A stretch of DNA of 64,000 bases. Origin: Prochilodus magdalenae. Taxonomy: Eukaryota; Chordata; Actinopteri; Characiformes; Prochilodontidae. The stretch covers positions 62,001 to 126,000 of the forward strand of contig JAMWET010000915.1 in the NCBI GenBank assembly GCA_024036415.1, given 5' to 3'. Under the pieces are notes generated by a model, which searched no databases, had not been told where the DNA came from, and was given only the letters and a program-made list of their open reading frames with translations. Each line of letters begins with the position of its first letter. Within the stretch, counting starts at the first letter, position 1. This document shows, piece by piece, positions 1 through 64,000 of this stretch. The translations under genes and the position numbers were made by a program.

Positions 1-270
1 CACTCTCTGTAACCATCACAACACTGTTCTCTGGGAGCCTGTGGACACATAAGCATCACCTGACATTACATAATCATTCATGCCAAATTTCTTAACTAAT
101 GAAAGCAAAGTGATTTAGAAAACAGGCAGGTTGGACAAGGTTGATAAGCACACCATCACTCCACATTGTAGGAATGGTTTGCAAAGCTTTCCTTAGTCTG
201 TTCCCTTCCTAAAAGTTTAAGAGCAGCCATTGCTATTATTTAAATGTCTGTATTGATTTAGTCCACTCAC
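1..270. other. start of tmem131l intron 26, no exon seen
   Basis: AT-rich sequence after the exon 26 donor. I find no convincing phase-2 exon here; the rest of the gene continues to the left of the window. Confidence 0.6.
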
Positions 271-56526
<56,256 letters not shown>

Positions 56527-57078
56527 GCTGGCGCGTCCTGCTCGGTGCGCGTTCGCGATGCCTTATTATTGTATTTCATTTTCCGCCTGCATTCGGGAAC
56601 GCCCGCCTTTCCTGCACGGGGATTGGATATCGGCCAGGCGCTCCTGCGCTGGGATTGGCTGGGTGTTCATGCTCGTCTACGCTCACAAGTTGTCCGCCTA
56701 TCGGATTAGCGTGTGGGCAGTAACTGTTAGCCAGTCTCAGCGGAGGAGGGGCTTGACGGAAAACAGGTGGGCAAAATACAATCATATATAAATAATAAAT
56801 AATAACAGCGCGTGTGCGGCGCTTTCGCTCCCTCTTTCTTTTTCCCTTCTTTCCCTACATGTCTCCCATCTCCCTTCTTTTCCCCTCTCTTACGTGTTTT
56901 TCCTTTACCTATGTGCTTCGTGTTTCTCCTCCTCCCTCCCTTCCTCCCTAAACAGAAATGAACTGAGAAAAAGTGAACTGAAACAGTCAATGCCCAAATT
57001 TCTCTCAGTCTCTTTATTACTTTATTACGTCTAATCTTTTTCAACACTGGATATCAGAACATAAACATACACATAGTT

Positions 57079-58004
57079 AAAGGCCCCATATCATTAAAAA
57101 CCAAATAACTTTACCCTTTAATAGAAGTGTATGATGTAGTGTGTATACATGCTTAGAAGCCCTAGAACTCCTTCCTAGTCCGTGCAGCCTGTATAGGAAA
57201 CTAAACTACAAAGATAACCCATTTTAAAACCATAGTCTTTGTGATGTCACAAAAACAGCACATTCAGCTACAGCAGTTCAGCCCACCCCCTTACCCAGAC
57301 ATTATAAGAAGTGTTTCAGCCAGCACAGCCAATCAAAACGAAGCTCATTACATATATCATTCTTAAAGGCACGGTAACAACCTATCTAACTGTTAGTGAT
57401 ACGAGGTAGGGAAATGGTCACATACAAATGTATTATGACCTTGTAACTAACTGGAAAATGTAGGGAATGTAATATTTAAAGGGGAATTACATTTCACAGG
57501 AATTTCCCTTTTACTGCTTCAGTAAATTCAGAGAAAACAAGATAAACAAATATAATTAGAGTGTTCTTAAAAGCTTCTGACAAATCCAAGCCTTGATTTG
57601 GTCCTGTCAGGCATGTCTTGCTATTTGTACCCCACATTTGGATTTTTATCAGCTATTAGCGTTAGTGCATGTCTATGTATCTAGAACAGTCCTTATTTAT
57701 TCGTACACTACCTCTGTCACTTACTATCATTTATATTATATTCAATAGACTGTCCCTTTAATACTGATATATGTAAATAAGCTGTGTTCTGAATGGCTGT
57801 GCCTCACTGGAAAAAACAGCAGGAGTGAGTGTGGCTGAACTGTGGTAGGTGGACATGTGCTGGTGCTGGACTGGTGGGAAAATCACAAAAACAATCATTT
57901 TTATATGGGCTGTTTGTGTAGTTTAGTGTCCATATGTGGACTGGGATACGAATAACATTTACATAGTACATCAAGCTCTTTTATTTCAAAGGTATGGGAC
58001 CTTT
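57079..58004. mobile_element. palindromic non-autonomous element, family R2
   Basis: The left end AAAGGCCCCATATCATT and the reverse complement of the right end (AAAAGGTCCCATACCTTT) form termini. The arms stay complementary for about 300 nt: the left arm has CAGCCAATCAAAACGAAGCT and TTCTTAAAGGCACGG (57328-57376), and the right arm CTGTCCCTTTAATACTG and AAGCTGTGTTCTGAATGGCT (57748-57803). No coding capacity. Fragments of the same family lie at 46.7, 47.7, 54.2 and 60.35 kb. Confidence 0.7.
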
Positions 58005-58234
58005 TATAACAGTTTATAACAGGGCACAGTTATAACAGAGGCAAATAGGCCTCATCAGTAATAGAAATATCATAGCATAGCATCATTTCAAAACCATTAA
58101 AAACAAGTTATTTGTTCTTCGCAGATATTTTGGAGGAGATTACATATAAGATCAGATAGCAAACCTGCTTGCATGAGGAAGAAGGAAGTCAAAAGAAAAC
58201 AAGTGAAATAAAAAACAGGAAATGGAGCTTAAAC

Positions 58235-58415
58235 ACTGATTGCAAGACCACCACTGAAGGTGTCCACATCAGATAAACAGCACTTCCATCTTTGAGTGAG
58301 AGGAGAGATCAAGATGACAACATTCACAGGTTCTGTCCATCCTTCCATTATGAGAAGATTACTGAACACTATGGGTCTGAAAGGACATGTAGCTGTTGAG
58401 AGAAAAGGTGGAACT
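58235..58415 (+). pseudogene. Tc1-like transposase N-terminal fragment
   Basis: The peptide VHPSIMRRLLNTMGLKGHVA resembles the second helix-turn-helix segment of Tc1-like transposases. The DNA includes ACATCAGATAAACAGCACTT and ACACTATGGGTCTGAAAGGA, shared with 28.27-28.33 kb. It is cut off at about 58415, where a different repeat begins. Confidence 0.55.
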
Positions 58416-58419
58416 CTCA

Positions 58420-58690
58420 ATCCGTCTGGGTTCCAATGGGTGCTGGAGCATATCCCAGGGCAGGTCACAAATCCATTACAGTGCAGACACACAGACATAC
58501 ACATCTACTCACACCTAGCGGCTTAATCTAGCCTCTCCCATTTACCTGACTGCATGTCTCTGGACTGTGGGAGGAAACCCACTGAGACATGAGGAGAACA
58601 TGCAAACTCCACACTGGCCCCAGCCAGGAATCAAACCCAGGTCCTTTTTGTTGTTAGGCAACAGCACTACCCACTGCGCCACCATGCCAG
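58420..58690. repeat. widespread fish interspersed repeat
   Basis: It has the familiar layout of a high-copy fish repeat: GGCAGGTCACAAATCCATTA, GACTGTGGGAGGAAACCCAC, GAGGAGAACATGCAAACTCC and CACTGCGCCACCATGCC. The class was not determined from sequence. Confidence 0.65.
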
Positions 58691-58789
58691 AAAAAGAGAC
58701 GCACTTCCTCTCAGAGTGTTCTGAAAACAACCGCAGCTGTAATAAAACTAAAGTGTGGACACACTGGATGCTGAGCAAATCCGATAGTA

Positions 58790-59439
58790 CACTCACCATC
58801 AAAAAGAATAGTTGCCCCCAGAAGGAAGCTGGCTGAGGGGAACTGACAGGAATGAAACTAGGTGGGTAGGTTTCACATCGTGAGACAAGCAAGCGTTTTA
58901 ATTTTCATGCTCGACCATGCATGTGTTGTAAGCGAGGATGGGCCTTGACTGACTATATAAGGCCGTCCTGTTTTGCATGTATTGTATTCCGACCCATTGT
59001 TGTGAATGGCAGCGGGTCATGTTCAGTGAGGAGTCCTGCTTTTGTCTTGGTGGAGACAACCAACAAATCTGTGTGTGGAGGCATCGTGGTCAGCGCCAAG
59101 GTGAACGGCTTGTTGTCACGCATCACACGTTTACAAGGCCTGGTGTTGGTCCACCTCCATCCCTACCACACAATCTGCAGGAACTGTGTGAGAATATTCC
59201 AGCTGTGTGGGATGGATTATCACAGGACACCACTAGGAACCTCTACAACTCCATGCAGAGTTGTAACATTGTGTTAGCCAACATAGATAAACTCCATACT
59301 GAGAGGCACTACCTCTGTATATTGCCCGTATCAGTCTAAATTTACAATGACTTATTGTTCCTGGTAACCTTTATCTTCCGTCCCACTAGCACTGCAATCC
59401 CACACCTCCTCCTGGGTGCTCTTCTTTTAATGACGAGTG
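58790..59439 (+). mobile_element. internally deleted Tc1-like transposon, copy A
   Basis: Complete ends flanked by TA: left CACTCACCATCAAAAAGAAT and right (reverse complement) CACTCGTCATTAAAAGAAGA. Inside is a transposase remnant: EWQRVMFSEESCFCLGGDN, then VWRHRGQRQGERLVV, then a jump to LQELCENIPAVWDGLSQDT and RNLYNSM near the C-terminus. The central DDE portion, which would hold the second catalytic Asp and the Glu, is missing. The first catalytic Asp (FSDES in active relatives) reads FSEES. The length of 650 bp compares with about 1.3-1.6 kb for intact relatives. It is non-functional, but mobilisable ends may remain. Confidence 0.8.
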
Positions 59440-60000
59440 TATAGTATATGCTTGGCGAGTCTGTGTAACACTGTGTGACACAGGAAAATGAATGAACGAG
59501 TATTTAATATTGTTTTTTGTGGATTTTTGTTTGGAGTTTTATGTAAATCTCTGAAGCACCGTGTGCGTTGTAGATATGTGTGAAAGTGCTCTACAAATAA
59601 ACCTATTGCGAAAGCGCAGCTATTCAGCAGCCGACATACCACACAATGCACACTGGAAGCCCAACATGCAAATAACATAAACAAGCCAAACCAGATTCGC
59701 TGCGGTACTCAGAAAGAGGAGTACTCCACAGATGCTTCTCATGTTTCAAATTCTGAGTGCCTCCATGAATGTTCTTTCTTTGTTTGCAGCTGCGCTACAA
59801 GTTAATGCTGATGTTGAAACAGGTGTAATTTAAGAAACGTGTTCAGTGGCTGGAATAAGACGCACTGCTGTCATTCTGCGGCTACAGCCTTTCTGCACGG
59901 CCAGTTAACAGCCTTTTCACTGATTTGCGCTCTGAGCATCTTAATACATACACACAGAGAGGAATCAGTCCAGCCAAGCTCTTTGGGGGAGCCTTTTCCA
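59440..60000. other. flank without recognised feature
   Basis: No exon or repeat supported between the two Tc1-like copies in this stretch. Confidence 0.5.
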
Positions 60001-60004
60001 TTTA

Positions 60005-60095
60005 ATGGATAGATACTTTATAGATAGATACATTATTGATCCCAAAGTTAATTTATCAGTCAGTAGCAGTTACACAATACAATACAGTAATACAG
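60005..60095 (+). repeat. GATAGATACTTTAT...GATCCCAAAG repeat
   Basis: TAGATACATTATTGATCCCA followed by AAGTTAATTTATCAGTCAGT resembles the short fish-wide sequence often found at LINE 3' ends next to GATA repeats. The assignment is tentative. Confidence 0.4.
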
Positions 60096-60304
60096 ATGGC
60101 ACAGTATGAACAGAAGTACAGGCTCAGCAAAAATGATTCATTATAAATAATATAGTTAAGAGATCTAGAGATATATCTCCCTACAATGAAGAAGAAAGAT
60201 CTACAAATATGCAAATATCACTGTAATAGGCCCATATAGTGCATTTACCCTGTAACCACTGAGGTCCTCACATGGGTGTGGTCTTATGTAGCAGGATTCA
60301 TATG

Positions 60305-60420
60305 TGCATGCATATTTTCCAACCTCTCTTTATCCCTTAGAATTAAACAGTCTGTTGTTGTTACTGTGCCTTTAAAGGTGGTGTACGTAAATTAGCTCTG
60401 TCCTTATGAGCCGCCCTTGT
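60305..60420 (+). repeat. R2 repeat fragment
   Basis: ATATTTTCCAACCTCTCTTT, TTACTGTGCCTTTAAAGG and AAATTAGCTCTGTCCTTATG. Same family as the 57.1-58.0 kb element. Confidence 0.6.
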
Positions 60421-60650
60421 TCAAAAACCCCAAACTGAAATACTTCTAACTCTAGCATGACCGGGCGGTGCCGAACCGCTGTTGGCAGAACAGCTTGATA
60501 TATGTGAATGACCTGGTTTTTGCAACATCACACCAACAGCAGTTTCAAAATGGGCTCTTTGAAATGTTTACATCGTTTTGCCAATGATAGGAACCCCTTG
60601 CACCTGCTAAAATGCAAAAACGGACATATAGTTCTTATGATTATAACATA

Positions 60651-61260
60651 CACTCATCATCAAAAAAATGGCTGCACCCAGAAGGAATCAGTCAACTGGA
60701 ATCAAACTTGGTGAATAGGTTTGACATTATGAGACAACTCAAGTCCTACGCTCGACCATGCATGTGATGTAAGCAAGGATGGGCTTCATCACTGTAGCTG
60801 ACTGATCTAACAGTCTTGATTGATGACATTCAGTGAGAAGTGATGCCCACCAGGAGTCAACTTGTTAGTGCCAGCACCATTACCATATGGCTGCACGATG
60901 CAGGACTACATGCATGCAAACTGTTACAGCGACTACTCTTAACACCACTTCGACGTCACCAAAGGCTGCAGTGGTGTCGGGCCAGACTGTCATGGAGTGA
61001 CTCAGAATGGCAGCGGGTCATCTTTAGTGACGAGTTCTGCTTTTGCCTTGGTGGAGACGCCCAACAAACCTGTGTGTGAAGGCACCGTGGTCAGCACAAA
61101 TATGAGTCGTTTGTTATCACGTGTCACATGTCCAGAAGGCCTGGTGGCACTACACCCCCACCCTAACAGCAAAATCTGCAGGAACTGTGTAAGAATATTC
61201 AAACTGCATGGGATGGATTATTACAGGACTCTCTTACAAGATTCCCTCTGTCTCTGTATA
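60651..61260 (+). mobile_element. internally deleted Tc1-like transposon, copy B, 3' end lost
   Basis: The left terminus is CACTCATCATCAAAAAAATG after TA (60649-60650). It keeps a longer N-terminal part than copy A (60840-61079: PTRSQLVSASTITIWLHDAG, LHACKLLQRLLLTPLRRHQ), then SEWQRVIFSDEFCFCLGGDA with the first catalytic Asp present. It jumps at the same place as copy A to LQELCKNIQTAWDGLLQDS. The 3' terminus is absent; similarity ends at a GATA/GA microsatellite. The frame is broken. Confidence 0.75.
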
Positions 61261-61263
61261 CAG

Positions 61264-61315
<52 letters not shown>
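61261..61315. repeat. (GATA)n(GA)n microsatellite
   Basis: About five GATA units followed by about fifteen GA units at the broken end of Tc1-like copy B. Confidence 0.93.
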
Positions 61316-61317
<2 letters not shown>

Positions 61318-63100
61318 TTACTGTATAATAAATCATTTAAAAAAAGATCCAATTTTGCTAATTTCTAATCCATTTTCCTCATCCCAGGTATTGTGCATGT
61401 GCAATATGTATGCATTGTGTTAAAAAGTCTGAAGAACTGCTGAGCTGCAGAACTGAACTGAACGAGTAAGACACGTTAAAACACGCTGCTGCTCCGGGTA
61501 AGGTGTGTCCTTCTGTGGGATCCATGCTTTCCAGATTATGGTTAGGCACAGATAACTGCAGATACAAACCAGTTTCACTGTTTATTTTCGATTTACATAT
61601 CAAACATAGTATAAACATAATAAAAACAAGGTGAAATGGGAAAACAGGGTTATATACAGGTAAACACCATACACAACAGTGCTTTAACTTAATTACAATA
61701 AGCAGTAAAAACTAAGGCATTTCTTTAACGGCTACAGAGTGCCAGGTTGCAAAACTGAACACAGTACATGTTCTGCGAAACTCCTATCTGATCCTTTCAG
61801 CACAGCCAGAGGCACAAAACAAAAACTGGTTCACTTCGTTTTTACCTTCTTCTTCTGTTTCTGACAACAGTATGTGAAAATGTTGACCATGTTTCAAATA
61901 ATTTGAATAATAATAATAATATAATAATACAGTAATAATAGAATAATATTCACATACTAGAAATATTTACATACCATTTTAAATTCATTTGTGTTTTTTC
62001 TGAAACAATGAGTTATTGTCACTAGGTACTTCTTTAGTATCTCAAAATATTAACTTACTTGTTGGGATTAATGACTTAAATTAATGACCATTTTTTCAGT
62101 CTGACGTTAAAATTATTGACTCACTATTTCAAAGTAGTGACTTAGTATCTCATATAAATGACTCACTGTGCAGAAGTACTTAAATTTAATCACTTAAAAA
62201 TAATAAATTATTAATACATTATTATTTCAGGAGAATATTTCAGGAAAGTGACTCAATATTCAAGATACATGTAAATATTGTGGGAAAATAAGCCAATATC
62301 AAGTATATAAAGTCAATATTCTGAGACTGTCAGAAACAGAGGACAATGGGCAGTAGTAGTACAAAAGCAATCCAAAGTACTTTCCTGTATGTTAAAGCAC
62401 TGTTTCCCAGCTCGTGTCATGAAGATCCACCTGCACTGCACAGTTTGGTGTTTTCACCAAAGGAGTCACAGCTAATTATAGCTCAGCTAATTGTCAGGCC
62501 CTTTCAGAGCTGAACCGGGTGTGTTAGAGCAACAACTTTAAACAGTTCTGCTTCTGCATCTGCCCACTGGTTTCTGGTCAAAAGGTGTTTTCCTAGTTTT
62601 CCCTTGTTTTCTAAGCACAGGGGAGCATGCTCAAGTACTGTTAATGGACTGTACACTACAGAAGCAGCTAATAACCCTACCCCTTTAAGCCCAAAGTGAG
62701 GCTTGTCCAACAGGGATGCCCCTTGGCTCTGTCCTGGGCAGGGTTGAGTTATCTGGCTAACTGAGAGAATCTTGAAATGCCTCACAGGACTGAAGATAGG
62801 AAACATAAACAAAAGCATTAGTTCGGCATTACTTAACCTTTGATGTGGCCATTCGCCTGGTATCCCAGTAGCCCCAACTATGTGCCCCGCTTCTGTCAGC
62901 AACTGGTCAGGCTTGGTTTACCCATCAACAGGTGTCCAAAAGGTTGACCTGGCCAACGGAGGCGTATCGGAAAGCTCCGGAGCAGCCAGGACCTCACATG
63001 GCACCTTCTCCACTTACATACAAAAAGCAGTTACACTGCCGCAATGAGGCTCATGACCTTTCACCCCGATCTCGCATGCGTTTTAAAAGGTTCTTGTATA
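61316..63100. other. flank, AT-rich, no gene recognised
   Basis: 61900-62340 is rich in AATAAT and ATTAT motifs. 62500-62900 may be an unrecognised interspersed repeat. The minus-strand open frame at 62504-62902 has no known relative that I can name. Confidence 0.45.
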
Positions 63101-63109
63101 CTTCCAAGA

Positions 63110-63420
63110 GAACCCCACCACTTTTACACCATTTCTGTATGATTAAATGGTTAAGATGGAAACAAAGCCAAAGTGGTTTGGTGTGAAATGCTTCTTTCTA
63201 GAGAAACTGACCAAGTTAGAACTGCTCATAGGGGTGGTGATGGGAACCAGACATCCACCTCTAAAAGCTCATTCGCAGAAGGTTACTAAAATACACGGCT
63301 ATGAATGCCCAAGATATTGCTTAGCAATCATTTTAAGATATCTTACCACCATCTAAAACGGTGGATTCGGACAGTAAATAAAGTTTCTAAAATAAACCAT
63401 TTCACATCAAAGGCTGTGTT
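63110..63420 (+). repeat. R1 dispersed repeat copy
   Basis: Contains TTAAATGGTTAAGATGGAAA, CAAAGTGGTTTGGTGTGAAA, GGTGGTGATGGGAACCAGAC and ATCCACCTCTAAAAGC, shared with 46.8-46.97 kb (+) and 53.1-53.2 kb (-). Confidence 0.6.
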
Positions 63421-64000
63421 TCAACCACTCAACCACTGAATTATGCAAAGATTCTGGAAGTCCCCTCTAAAGCCATGGAATTGAGTCAAATGAAGTGGAA
63501 CAGCAAGGCGTGTTTGGCTTCTGAAGCTGGCTTCCTTACTTTCAGCACTGGAGCCGCGCGACTAATGTAGATACAGAGGCTTATTCGATTAGCATGGTGC
63601 TAACTAAATGACCGAATCATCTTCTCTTGCCTCAAACCATTTAGAGCTGTATAAAGGCCCATATCCTTGGATCTCATTATAATGTGTATGCTATTTTATT
63701 TACCAAAAACGGTCAGCATTTTACACAACCCAGTCACGTATGTATGCAGATTAGCTTTTTTCTGATTGGCTGCCTTATTGAAAAAGTCTGGGCATGAATG
63801 TGAATGGGTGTGCCTAAAATACCAGCATTGAATAAACAAGATACTGTAAAGCTGTTGAACCTCCTCACTTGAACTGTATGCACCTGGTACACCTGTCATA
63901 TCTAATCAACCTGCTTACGTTGTTTCTGACACTTAACAACACAAGATAGCTAATATCTATGCTTACATATTTGAGTCTGTGCTTATACATACAGCCTATA
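63421..64000. other. right end of window, nothing recognised
   Basis: No exon, RNA gene or identifiable repeat seen. Confidence 0.5.

Noticed and set aside
62504..62902. 132-codon minus-strand open frame in the flank
   Set aside because: No family recognised, and the surrounding sequence looks like interspersed repeat.

Overview
The window is vertebrate nuclear DNA, most likely from a teleost fish. It is AT-rich and intron-dominated, with GT-AG introns, long microsatellites, tRNA-derived SINEs, Tc1-like and hAT-like DNA transposon remnants and other interspersed repeats of fish type. There are no operons, ribosome binding sites, CRISPR arrays or bacterial genes. The species cannot be named from the sequence; an otophysan fish is only a guess.

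One protein-coding gene accounts for nearly all of the coding signal. It is a TMEM131L (KIAA0922-type) orthologue on the minus strand, running from the start codon at 56526 leftward to beyond position 1. Twenty-six exons join with consistent reading phases into 3371 coding bases: 1123 codons plus two bases of a split codon. They encode a signal peptide, a long luminal or extracellular region with PapD-like beta domains, one transmembrane helix (about residues 848-867) and the start of a low-complexity cytoplasmic tail. The last part of the tail (about 400 residues in the human protein) lies outside the window. The first exon sits in a CpG-rich promoter area with two CCAAT boxes.

Layout from left to right: 0-17.8 kb holds compact exons 26 to 5, with a 42/41-bp minisatellite in intron 8, a compound microsatellite in intron 9 and a (CT)n tract directly at the exon 15 acceptor. 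17.8-22 kb is intron 4, with a decayed tandem array and a Tc1 fragment. 22-45.4 kb is intron 3, with a near-1-kb TAG array, a transposon nested in another transposon, a SINE, two long palindromic repeats, a pyrimidine-rich block and an isolated exon-like ORF. 45.5-55.7 kb is intron 2, with CA and TA arrays, a SINE and repeat fragments. 56.5-64 kb is the upstream flank. It holds a palindromic element, two internally deleted copies of one Tc1-like family and other repeats, but no recognisable second gene.

No new multi-gene system was found. The items most worth following are the (CT)n acceptor tract, the two exon-like ORFs inside introns, the nested insertion with its dateable target duplication, and the matched internal deletions in the two Tc1-like copies.
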